Of a DNA stretch of 31,283 nucleotides, positions 24,184 to 31,283 are shown piece by piece. A program made the position numbers and the translations under genes. Numbering within the stretch: position 1 is the stretch's first letter; the number at the start of each line of letters is the position of its first letter. The DNA is from JAVBOD01 sp031551045 (lineage in GTDB: Bacteria; Bacteroidota; Bacteroidia; Bacteroidales; UBA932): NCBI GenBank assembly GCA_031551045.1, contig JAVBOD010000069.1, forward strand, positions 1 to 31,283, written 5' to 3'. Below the pieces are notes generated by a model that saw nothing but the letters and a program-made list of their open reading frames with translations, was not told where the DNA came from and did not search any database.

Positions 24184-26199
24184 ATGAAGAGATACATAAT
24201 TTTTACAATACTGCCCGTGCTTGTAGCGTTTGCAGCAAACGCGCAGGAACGCCGCACGGCCGACGAGTATTTTGCAAATAGTATGTATTCCAATGCGCTG
24301 CCGCTTTACGAGAGGCTATACGCCAAAACAAAAGAAAAAGAGAAGGAGCTCAAAGCGGAATTGGCTTACCGTGTAGGAGAGTGTTGTCGCTTGCTGAACC
24401 GTACGAACGATGCCTTGCATTGGTACGATAGTACGCTGCGTTACGGAAGCGCGGAACCGCAATTAATGCTGCACTACGGAGAAAGCCTGCTGCGCGAAGG
24501 ACAATACATGGAAGCCGAAAAATATCTTCAGCAATATCTCCTGAAAAATCCCGGCGACAGTTTGGGGCAAGGATACCTTGCTTCGACCGTTTATAGCCGC
24601 GAGCGGACGAATAACCCGTATCTCCGTGTAACGCCGCTGAAACAAATTAATACGGCGGGATACGAGTATGGAATAGGAGAATTCGACGGACGTTTGGTAT
24701 ATGCTTACGGGGCTAAAGGGACAAAAAATGTTTCGGCACGCACGGCTGTGGCGCAATCGGAAATACTGTCCGTTGATTTATCGCATGACGGAGATTTAGT
24801 CCCCGAACCCATGAAAGGACTGCATAAGAAAGGTTGCAGCGAATGTTGCATGGCGTACGACCCGCTGATGAACGTTGGCTATATTACCCGCACTTCGCCT
24901 GTAGGTAAGCCCCATACTCAAATTATCGCTTACGAATACCATGCAGGAAAGAAAAAATGGGAAAAGCCGGCGAAGAACAAACGCGGCAAACTGTTCTCCA
25001 TTCCCGGCAAAGTAACGGGGCATCCCTTTATTACGCCGGACGGACAACGTATGTATTTTGCCGGCATCCTCGATGGTGGCTACGGCGGTTCCGATATTTG
25101 GTATGTGGAACGTCAAACCGACGGTTCGTGGGGCGCTCCGGTCAATGCGGGAGCCACGGTAAATACGGCAAACAACGAAATGTTTCCCAGTTCGTACGAC
25201 GATATACTTTATTTCGCTTCTACCGGCCATGTGGGCTTCGGCGGGTACGACCTGTTTGCCAGCAAAAGAGAAGGCGCTGCCTTCGGACAAGCATGGAATT
25301 TAGGTAAACCGTACAATAGCCATCGCGACGATATGGCCTTGTTGATAAGCGAACAGCTAAGCAGCTCGTTTTTTGTAAGCGACCGCGGCGAAAATACGCT
25401 CGACGATATTTATGCCGTAACAAAAGGACACCCGTTTAATTTGGAAATAAAAGGCCTAGTAATGGATGCCGCCACGGGACAACCCGTAGCCGGCGCCCGT
25501 GTAACGGTGAAAATACCGGACGAAGCGGAACATACGGCCGTAACAGATACCACGGGACATTTCACCATACATATATTACCGGAAAAAAGCGCCGGATTGA
25601 ACGTATCGAAGCCGGGTTATACTTCGCCGGAAACGAAAATCCTGCCGCCTTTCGACGAACTTTTCGGCTTGCTGGATTTAACCGTTGCCACTCAAAACCC
25701 GAATGCGGTTTTATGGCTGAACGAAACTAAAGCGCCCGCAACGATAGCCGAAGCAATACCTGCCGATACGGTAGCGCCCCAAAAACCTCAATTTGTTCAT
25801 GTATATTACGGTTTTGCCCAAACGCACGCATGTACGGAATCACTGCCGGATTTGGACAGGCTTATTGATTACATGAAAACACATCCCGATGTGCGGATAG
25901 CTATCGCTGCACACACGGACAGCCGCGGATCGGACAACTATAATCAAATCCTGTCGGCACGCCGCGCCCATTACATTGTCAATTATTTAAAATCGAAAGG
26001 AATAGACAGCCGTCGCATCACTTGGAAAGCATTGGGAGAACAAAGCCCCTCCGTCGTAAATGCGCAAAACGAGCAGGAACATGCGTTGAACCGGCGCAGC
26101 GAATTTACGGTCATCGATTCGTCGGGAAAAATAATTATTCATAGTAAACCATTGCCGAAAGAGGCTTTTACTCGTTTTTGCGGGAGAAAAGAGCAATAG
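24184..26199 (+). CDS. PorE-like OmpA-family protein (TPR, PD40 propeller, carboxypeptidase regulatory domain, OmpA)
   Basis: 671 residues with signal peptide 1-20 (FAANAQ). Domains in order: TPR repeats (about 25-140), a PD40/WD40-like propeller (about 145-410, e.g. FITPDGQRMYFAG and GGSDIWYVE), a carboxypeptidase regulatory-like fold (about 415-500, GLVMDAATGQPVAGARV), and an OmpA C-terminal peptidoglycan-binding domain (about 540-660). In the OmpA domain the diaminopimelate contact residues fall at Asp579 and Arg594 (HTDSRG ... LSARRA). This is the domain order of Porphyromonas gingivalis PorE, which links the T9SS outer membrane complex to peptidoglycan. No lipobox is present. The gene lies between the type B CTD protein and the PorP/SprF-like gene, probably as one operon, so it likely serves as their cell-wall tether. 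It may be a paralogue rather than the core PorE. Confidence 0.92.
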   Translation: MKRYIIFTILPVLVAFAANAQERRTADEYFANSMYSNALPLYERLYAKTKEKEKELKAELAYRVGECCRLLNRTNDALHWYDSTLRYGSAEPQLMLHYGESLLREGQYMEAEKYLQQYLLKNPGDSLGQGYLASTVYSRERTNNPYLRVTPLKQINTAGYEYGIGEFDGRLVYAYGAKGTKNVSARTAVAQSEILSVDLSHDGDLVPEPMKGLHKKGCSECCMAYDPLMNVGYITRTSPVGKPHTQIIAYEYHAGKKKWEKPAKNKRGKLFSIPGKVTGHPFITPDGQRMYFAGILDGGYGGSDIWYVERQTDGSWGAPVNAGATVNTANNEMFPSSYDDILYFASTGHVGFGGYDLFASKREGAAFGQAWNLGKPYNSHRDDMALLISEQLSSSFFVSDRGENTLDDIYAVTKGHPFNLEIKGLVMDAATGQPVAGARVTVKIPDEAEHTAVTDTTGHFTIHILPEKSAGLNVSKPGYTSPETKILPPFDELFGLLDLTVATQNPNAVLWLNETKAPATIAEAIPADTVAPQKPQFVHVYYGFAQTHACTESLPDLDRLIDYMKTHPDVRIAIAAHTDSRGSDNYNQILSARRAHYIVNYLKSKGIDSRRITWKALGEQSPSVVNAQNEQEHALNRRSEFTVIDSSGKIIIHSKPLPKEAFTRFCGRKEQ

Positions 26200-26221
26200 A
26201 GAAAAGCAAGTAAAGAGAAAA

Positions 26222-27139
26222 ATGAAAATGAAAAAAATAGTCCTTGTTTTAGTCCTCAGTATATTCGGTTTGTGCGCCCACGGGCAAACGGATTTGTTGC
26301 TGACACAGCAAATCTTCAGCCGGATGAATTTCAATCCGGCAGCCACAGGAGCGACAAACTACACCAATATATTCCTGTTGAACCGCATCCAGTGGGTGGG
26401 TATCGACGGAGCGCCCAACACGCAATATCTCGATGTGCACAAATTTTTACCTGATATCAGTTCCGGTTTCGGCGGCACGCTGATTCGCGACCAGTTGGGG
26501 TTGGAGCATTATTACGAATTCAAGCTGTCTTATTCCTACCTTGTACGTTTTACCGAAAACAGCTTCGTATCGTTCGGCTTGAGCGGGGGAGTGGAATACC
26601 ACACGATCAGCGGCGAAAAATACTACGAAGACCCCACGGCTCCAACAATCATTTACGATACGGAACGAAAACTCTCGCCCGATTTTAACTTCGGAGTAGA
26701 ATACACCCACGACAGGCTTTTGCTGGGTGCATCGGTTACACACGTACAACGCGAAAATTTATCCGGCACACTCGGCTCGGAACGGCATTTTTATATGTAT
26801 GCCCAATACCAGCAGCCGCTCGACGATTGGAAACTGTCTCCGGCCGTCATTATGACCAACTCTATCAATACGTTTAATTTTGACGCATTGCTATTGGCTA
26901 CCTACAAGGAAAAACTTTGGTTCGGCGGTTCGTTCCGTTTCGACCAGCAATTTACCGGCACATCGCTTTCCTTATTGGCCGGAGCATGGATTATGGAAAA
27001 TTTCCGGCTCGGCTATTCTTACGATATAAACATCAACAAGCAAGTTGCAAAAAACGGAGGATCGCATGAAATCATGTTGAGTTACCGCTTCGGAAAACCG
27101 GCAAACCCCGCCCGCTATCCGCGTTTTATTGAGTTGTAG
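26222..27139 (+). CDS. PorP/SprF family type IX secretion outer membrane protein
   Basis: 305 residues, typical of the family (about 300-340). A signal peptide (about 1-21, ending CAHGQ) is followed by the conserved N-terminal segment (QQIFSRMNFNPAATGATNY) and NRIQWVGIDGAPNTQYL. A predicted 14-strand outer membrane barrel runs to the HEIMLSYRFG end with a short basic extension. SprF of Flavobacterium johnsoniae is needed for surface delivery of the giant adhesin SprB, and type B CTD proteins are generally accompanied by a SprF-like gene; P. gingivalis PorP is a core-complex relative. Here it is third in a tight gene set after the type B CTD protein and PorE-like gene, so it is likely their dedicated partner. 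The start could be Met1 or Met3 (26228). Confidence 0.93.
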   Translation: MKMKKIVLVLVLSIFGLCAHGQTDLLLTQQIFSRMNFNPAATGATNYTNIFLLNRIQWVGIDGAPNTQYLDVHKFLPDISSGFGGTLIRDQLGLEHYYEFKLSYSYLVRFTENSFVSFGLSGGVEYHTISGEKYYEDPTAPTIIYDTERKLSPDFNFGVEYTHDRLLLGASVTHVQRENLSGTLGSERHFYMYAQYQQPLDDWKLSPAVIMTNSINTFNFDALLLATYKEKLWFGGSFRFDQQFTGTSLSLLAGAWIMENFRLGYSYDININKQVAKNGGSHEIMLSYRFGKPANPARYPRFIEL

Positions 27140-27152
27140 TTTTCTGGATGCA

Positions 27153-27178
27153 GGATATCGGATAGCAGATATCCAATT
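27153..27178 (+). terminator. Weak candidate terminator after the T9SS cassette
   Basis: GGATATC (27153-27159) and GATATCC (27168-27174) form a 7-bp stem with an 8-base loop, followed by AATTTT, 14 bp after the PorP/SprF stop. Confidence 0.35.
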
Positions 27179-27240
27179 TTAGATGTTGCTTCCAATCCTT
27201 CATGATGGCTACCTGAACTATTCATTCTGATTACTGAATC

Positions 27241-27316
27241 TGTCATTCTGAACGAAATGAAGAATCTCTTTGTCATAGCAAGGACGAATCAATTTATTTT
27301 TTAGATTCTTAATGAC
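27241..27316. repeat. REP-like palindrome, element D (degenerate)
   Basis: The left arm TGTCATTCTGAACGAAATGA (27241 onward, continuing AGAATCT) is intact. The right arm is reduced to AGATTCTT-AATGAC (27303-27316), lacking the middle seven bases found in element B. Total length of about 76 bp equals elements A and B. Confidence 0.7.
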
Positions 27317-27455
27317 CAGTAAAACTTCATTTTTGGGAAACCTGTTTTAAATTCTTGTGAATAATTTACTGATAACTGCTGTTGTATAATCACAAAACAA
27401 TCATCACCTTTGCGGCCATTATCAATAAATTTATTTAAAACCGTTTGAAAATACT
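27317..27455 (+). promoter_or_regulatory. Leader and candidate promoter of the DUF4836 lipoprotein gene
   Basis: CACCTTTGCGGC at 27405 resembles the rnpB -7 context (ACCTTTGCGGC), with one mismatch to TAnnTTTG at 27405-27412. TTG-containing GTTGT near 27381-27385 is about 20 bp upstream. No gene is seen in this part. Confidence 0.4.
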
Positions 27456-29012
27456 ATGAAAAACCTTAAACACATTGCACTGCTGATAGGTGCAGGCCTT
27501 ATTCTTTTTTCTTCTTGCTGCAAAAAAGGCATCCCGCCCCAACTGGAAGCCATTCCCGCGAATGCCTTCTTTGTATTTGGTGTTGAAAACAAGCAACTTA
27601 TCGAAAAGGGCGATTTAAAAAACTACAAAGAATACCGCTTTCTCGAACAGGCCTATGAGCAAATGAAAACTCAAAATCCGTTGATGTTGAACTTTGTTAA
27701 CCAATTGATGGAGAATCCCAAATCGTCGGGTTTAGACCTCGACCGCTCGTATTATTTTGGAGTAAAGCAAGATAGCGCATTTTATTTTGCAGCAGTCTTC
27801 AAGATGGATAACATAGCCACGTTTGAAAGTAATGCCCAACTATTACTTCAAATGCAAGGCGCTGAAACCCCTGCAATAGCCGATAAAGGCCTGTATAAAA
27901 TCAGCCAGCCCTCCGAAGAAACGGCTTTTGCCTGGAACAAAGACTTGTTGTTTGTTACATTTATGACAGATAGTATCGTTATCAACTACGACGAACTCTT
28001 TGCCATGCCGAAAGAAAAAAGCATTGTGAGCGTGGCCGATTTCCTCGAGTTCCAAGCAAATCCCTACGACATGGGCTTTTGGATGTCGTACAAAACACTG
28101 CTCGATTTTTATGGAAGAAACTTTGGCATGCAAATCTCTTCATTTGCAAAAGAATGGGAAAATACCTACTTTCATGCTTACATGAATTTTGAAAAAGGCG
28201 AAGCCAAACTTTCAGGAAAAATGACGCCGAAAGCGGAAGTGGATAAATTCTACGAAAAATACCCGATCATAAAAAAAGACTTTGAAAAGAGCATCTTGCG
28301 CGATTTCCCCGCTACATCGTACTTTGCCATGAAAGCCTCTTTCAACGTAAAAGAATATATGAAGTTCTTTAAAGACATTGTACACCAAATGGATAGTACA
28401 TCAGTTTATCCAATTGACGAGGAAATGCTTGAAAATCCCACGGCCAACACCATTATCAATGCATTGGGCGGCGATATGTTGCTCAGCCTCTATGGTTTTG
28501 CCCAAGGCCCGCTGCCTCTTCCCTTGGCCGGGCTTTGCTTCACTGTTAACAGCGAAGAGGATTTCAACAAATTAATGGCCCTGGCGCCCGAAGAAACTTT
28601 CCAGCAGGAAGGCGACCATTACGTAATGGCGGCGGGCGGTTTTGTGGCTATTTATGTTGCCTATAAAGACAACAAAGTGTTTGTTACCGACGATGCCGAA
28701 GCCATTGCCGCCTTTATGGGAAAAGGCTATCCGAAACACCTGGAAAACGGAACTTTAGGCGAAAATCTGAATAAAAGTCCGTTTTTATATTACGTAAACC
28801 TCGATATCAACGATTATCCCGAAAACCTGCGTACCATGGCAAATGGTGAAATAGGCGATGAAATCCTGAAATACCTTGCGCCTTACAAAGATATTAGCTT
28901 TTGGATGACAAGCGATTACGAAGGTGTAATTTCATTAAAATTTAAAGATAAAAGCCAAAATTCGTTGAAACAGTTGCTGAAAAGCATAGATGGAATGTCA
29001 GCTGCGAAATAA
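27456..29012 (+). CDS. DUF4836 family lipoprotein
   Basis: 518 residues with a lipoprotein signal (hydrophobic 7-18, then FSSCC, lipid-modified Cys at 21). The mature chain starts IPPQLEAIPANAFFVFGVENKQLIEKGDL, a conserved opening of DUF4836 proteins in which an envelope lipoprotein core of two similar alpha/beta halves follows. The second half shows MLLSLYGFAQGPLPLP, a phrase-like segment of the family, and ends in ISLKFKDKSQNSLKQLL. The family is frequent in Bacteroidota and functionally uncharacterised. It stands between REP-like elements D and C, on the same strand as the ABC genes but probably transcribed separately. Confidence 0.8.
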   Translation: MKNLKHIALLIGAGLILFSSCCKKGIPPQLEAIPANAFFVFGVENKQLIEKGDLKNYKEYRFLEQAYEQMKTQNPLMLNFVNQLMENPKSSGLDLDRSYYFGVKQDSAFYFAAVFKMDNIATFESNAQLLLQMQGAETPAIADKGLYKISQPSEETAFAWNKDLLFVTFMTDSIVINYDELFAMPKEKSIVSVADFLEFQANPYDMGFWMSYKTLLDFYGRNFGMQISSFAKEWENTYFHAYMNFEKGEAKLSGKMTPKAEVDKFYEKYPIIKKDFEKSILRDFPATSYFAMKASFNVKEYMKFFKDIVHQMDSTSVYPIDEEMLENPTANTIINALGGDMLLSLYGFAQGPLPLPLAGLCFTVNSEEDFNKLMALAPEETFQQEGDHYVMAAGGFVAIYVAYKDNKVFVTDDAEAIAAFMGKGYPKHLENGTLGENLNKSPFLYYVNLDINDYPENLRTMANGEIGDEILKYLAPYKDISFWMTSDYEGVISLKFKDKSQNSLKQLLKSIDGMSAAK

Positions 29013-29018
29013 AATGCC

Positions 29019-29080
29019 CGTCATTGCGAGCGTAGCGAAGCAATCTCAAACCGAAGTAGATTGCTTCGCTCGCAATGACG
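29019..29080. repeat. REP-like palindrome, element C
   Basis: Left arm CGTCATTGCGAGCGTAGCGA (29019 onward, continuing AGCAATCT to 29046) pairs with the right arm at 29058-29080 (AGATTGCTTCGCTCGCAATG then ACG), except that the left arm has five extra bases. The same asymmetric layout is seen in element B with a slightly different core sequence. Confidence 0.9.
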
Positions 29081-29105
29081 AGTACTTGTTAGGTTTTTAG
29101 AACAA

Positions 29106-29750
29106 ATGAACAACATACAAATAAATAACGTCTTACCGAACTTTATTTCCGAGGCGGAAGCTTCCGTATCAAAAATTTGGTCTCGGGAAGCCGGCTTCCG
29201 CAAAGGCGAATCGCACTTGGTAGCGGCTACATCGGGCGCCGGCAAATCGTCGTTGCTCAGCTACCTGTTCGGCGAACGCACCGATTACCGCGGCGCGATT
29301 TTGTATGACAACCGCCGCATCGAAAGCCTGAAACCAACGGAATGGACACACATCCGTCAAACTCAAATCAGCTTTGTGTTTCAAGGATTACGATTATTCT
29401 CAGAACTAACGGCTTTTGAAAATATCCGGCTGAAAAACCAACTTACGCAGCACAAAACCGACGGAGAAATCCTGCACTTGCTGGAGTGCGCCGGTTTGGC
29501 CGACAAGCGCGACGAAAAAGCGGCACGGCTTTCTTTCGGGCAACAACAACGTGTGGCCATTATCCGCGCCCTGTGCCAGCCGTTCGATTTTTTGCTGATG
29601 GACGAGCCGTTCAGCCATTTGGATGAAAAAAACATTGAAACCCTATCGGGTATTATCAGTCACGAAGTCCGGCAACAACAAGCCGGACTGATAATATGCT
29701 CATTAGGAGCGGAATACCCGTTTCATTACCACAAAAAGTGGAGGTTGTGA
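29106..29750 (+). CDS. ABC transporter ATP-binding protein (MacB/LolD-like)
   Basis: 214 residues, a single nucleotide-binding domain. Walker A is TSGAGKSS (42-49; the usual first Gly is Ala41), Q-loop FVFQGLRLFSELTAFENI, signature LSFGQQQR (from 142), Walker B FLLMDEP with Asp166-Glu167, and D-loop SHLD. The H-loop position, normally a VTHD-type motif after LII, reads LIICSLGAEYPF, so the switch histidine is missing. Length and motif spacing fit the LolD/MacB/FtsE group that works with FtsX-like permeases, as encoded just downstream. The pair is interrupted by REP-like element B in the 124-bp gap. Confidence 0.9.
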   Translation: MNNIQINNVLPNFISEAEASVSKIWSREAGFRKGESHLVAATSGAGKSSLLSYLFGERTDYRGAILYDNRRIESLKPTEWTHIRQTQISFVFQGLRLFSELTAFENIRLKNQLTQHKTDGEILHLLECAGLADKRDEKAARLSFGQQQRVAIIRALCQPFDFLLMDEPFSHLDEKNIETLSGIISHEVRQQQAGLIICSLGAEYPFHYHKKWRL

Positions 29751-29760
29751 GGATTTAGCT

Positions 29761-29834
29761 TGTCATTCTGAGCGAAGCGAAGAATCTGTAACGTTGTATT
29801 TACATATTGATTAGATTCTTCGCTCAGAATGACA
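29761..29834. repeat. REP-like palindrome, element B, between the two ABC genes
   Basis: Left arm TGTCATTCTGAGCGAAGCGA (29761 onward, continuing AGAATCT to 29787) pairs with the right arm AGATTCTTCGCTCAGAATGA-CA (29813-29834), with five extra bases in the left arm. It starts 11 bp after the ATPase stop and ends 41 bp before the permease ATG. Confidence 0.9.
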
Positions 29835-29874
29835 AAACACTCAAAGAAGATTATTAATTTATTTGCCTATATAC

Positions 29875-31074
29875 ATGCTGCGAAAACTACTTCGAAAAAA
29901 CATAAACATCCCGCAATTAGCGGGTTATGCAATGGCAGCGCTGGTGGGCATGAGCATTATTTTTGCCGCCTTTTGTTTCTCGATGGACATCCGCCCGCTG
30001 TTTTCGCCGGCCGAGGGGCTGTTCAAAGCCGAATACATGGTGGTCAACAAAAAAGTGCCTGTCATGGCGGCTTTCCGAAGTAATAGAACAGCTTTCTCGC
30101 CCGCCGAAATCGAGGAACTGCGGCAACAACCGTTCGTCCGCTCCCTGTCGTACTTCACGCCCAGCCGTTTTCAGGTAGAAGCCTATACGGAACCCTCGCC
30201 GCAAGCGCCATCGTTTTCTACCGACTTGTTTTTCGAGTCGGTACCCGACCGCCTGCTCGACGTAAATACCGCCGATTGGCAATGGGACGAGCAAAGCGGC
30301 CTGATTCCGATTATTATTCCGCGCGATTACCTGAACCTCTATAATTTCGGCTTTGCCGGAAGCCAGGGATTGCCCCAAATTTCGGAAGATATCATGCGGC
30401 AGGTAGTTTTCCATATAGAAATTACCGGAGGTGGAAGAAGAGGCGATTTTAAGGGGCGTATTGTCGGGTTTTCCGATTATTTGAATACCATACTGGTTCC
30501 CGAAGCGTTTATGGACTGGGCCAACCAACACTATGGAAACGCTACCGGCGGCGAACATATTTCGCGCCTGATTTTGGAAGTTACCAACCCTGCGGCGCCC
30601 GAAATAGCGGCGTTTTTTGCCGGTAAACAAAATTATGAAATCAGTAATAATAAGCAAGGGCAATTATCCTACTTTCTTACCTTAGTGATTACCATTGTAA
30701 TGGCCGTTGGCGGGCTCATCATGCTGCTGGCCATCGGTTTGATGCTGTTGAGCATTAATTTATTGATTTATAAAAATCAGAAAACATTGGGAAACCTGGT
30801 GCTGCTGGGTTACCGGCGCTCCAAACTCGCGCAGCCGTATTGTGTGCTGACGTTGGTTTTAAATATTGCGGTAGGACTGGTGGGCTTGCTAATCGCCCGC
30901 TACGTACAAAGCATTTATATCCCAAAACTTTCCGCATTGGGCACTCAAAACACTGCTTCCGGCTTTTGGCTGACAGCCGCCTTTGCCATTTGCTTCGTGC
31001 TGCTCATTACCGCTTTGGATGTGTTATGGATACAACACAAAATCCGAAAAATTGATATTCCTAAAAGAGGGTAA
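29875..31074 (+). CDS. FtsX-like ABC transporter permease
   Basis: Inner membrane protein of 399 residues from the ATG at 29875 (MLRKLLRKN); the frame could be extended four codons to a TTG, which is less likely. There is one membrane helix near the N-terminus (about 14-34), then a periplasmic domain of about 230 residues, and three C-terminal helices (about 266-293, 322-342, 364-386). This is the type VII (MacB/LolC/FtsX) layout. It pairs with the ATPase encoded upstream. Such pairs move lipoproteins or small molecules mechanically, or control cell-wall enzymes; the cargo here is unknown. The gene is followed by a hairpin terminator. Confidence 0.85.
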   Translation: MLRKLLRKNINIPQLAGYAMAALVGMSIIFAAFCFSMDIRPLFSPAEGLFKAEYMVVNKKVPVMAAFRSNRTAFSPAEIEELRQQPFVRSLSYFTPSRFQVEAYTEPSPQAPSFSTDLFFESVPDRLLDVNTADWQWDEQSGLIPIIIPRDYLNLYNFGFAGSQGLPQISEDIMRQVVFHIEITGGGRRGDFKGRIVGFSDYLNTILVPEAFMDWANQHYGNATGGEHISRLILEVTNPAAPEIAAFFAGKQNYEISNNKQGQLSYFLTLVITIVMAVGGLIMLLAIGLMLLSINLLIYKNQKTLGNLVLLGYRRSKLAQPYCVLTLVLNIAVGLVGLLIARYVQSIYIPKLSALGTQNTASGFWLTAAFAICFVLLITALDVLWIQHKIRKIDIPKRG

Positions 31075-31089
31075 TGAGTGATGAGTGAC

Positions 31090-31130
31090 AGATTTGACAA
31101 ATTTTAGAAATTTGTCAAATCTCCGTTTTT
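31090..31130 (+). terminator. Terminator after the permease gene; AGATTTGACAAATTT hairpin, copy 2
   Basis: Perfect 15-bp stem (31090-31104 with 31108-31122), 3-base loop, followed by CCG and a T run. The arm sequence is shared with the hairpin at 10366-10397. Confidence 0.75.
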
Positions 31131-31279
31131 TTCATTGCCGTCTGCTTTAGCTGACGGTGGAAATAGCAGCAAATGCAAAAGCGCGCGGGGCACGTGTTTC
31201 CCTTGAAATAATACCTGCCGCCCGCGCGCAATATTTAGCAGTTTCCTTTACCCGTCAGCTAAAGCAGACGGCAATGAAA
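31130..31279. repeat. 150-bp palindromic element at the window end
   Basis: Perfect 28-bp inverted arms (31130-31157, containing CCGTCTGCTTTAGCTGACGG, and 31252-31279) enclose an inner stem of GCGCGCGGG (31181-31189) and CCCGCGCGC (31221-31229). No open frame is present. The size, nested symmetry and absence of coding capacity suggest a MITE-like or REP-type repeat; only one copy is in the window. Confidence 0.85.
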
Positions 31280-31283
31280 TCAG

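Noticed and set aside
29863..29874. Upstream TTG start for the permease adding MPIY
   Set aside because: The ATG at 29875 gives a normal FtsX-like N-terminus, and no feature supports the earlier TTG.
29829..30083. 84-codon frame starting in REP element B
   Set aside because: It overlaps the FtsX-like permease in another frame and begins inside a repeat.

Overview
The window looks like a chromosomal segment of a member of the Bacteroidota, probably order Bacteroidales. The evidence is a DUF4290-murA pair, a DUF4836 lipoprotein, a carboxypeptidase-regulatory/TonB-dependent receptor, type IX secretion (T9SS) components, mostly absent Shine-Dalgarno sequences, and several TAnnTTTG promoter elements. 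The lineage below phylum is inference.

Layout. 1-4403: the 3' part of a DUF4290 gene, then murA and ftsK (cell wall precursor synthesis and chromosome segregation), closed by a terminator. 4404-7637: an AT-rich spacer, an NlpE-like lipoprotein and a convergent TonB-dependent receptor. A 64-bp copy of the lipoprotein gene's 3' end lies on the far side of the receptor, so the receptor sits between direct repeats. 7640-11491 (minus strand): an unusual single ORF joining a PlsC-type acyltransferase to a BamA-like outer membrane barrel, then a bile acid:sodium symporter family protein. 11593-11987: RNase P RNA with its promoter element and terminator. 12161-15219: a fructose-6-phosphate aldolase/transaldolase-like enzyme, a small basic protein starting with GTG, a hotdog thioesterase and a cardiolipin synthase with a heptanucleotide repeat directly before its start codon.

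15728-27139 is the most notable part. It encodes a 2809-residue secreted surface protein (repetitive right-handed beta-helix, then Ig-like modules, then a T9SS type B gliding-motility C-terminal domain). This is followed closely by a PorE-like protein (TPR, PD40 propeller, carboxypeptidase regulatory domain, OmpA) and a PorP/SprF-like outer membrane protein. The three genes together look like a self-contained cassette for export and cell-wall-linked display of one giant adhesin.

27140-31283: a DUF4836 lipoprotein and an ABC ATPase/FtsX-type permease pair, interspersed with REP-like palindromes. One palindrome lies between the two ABC genes, and a larger 150-bp palindrome closes the window. 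No tRNA, insertion sequence with transposase, integrase or CRISPR array was seen.
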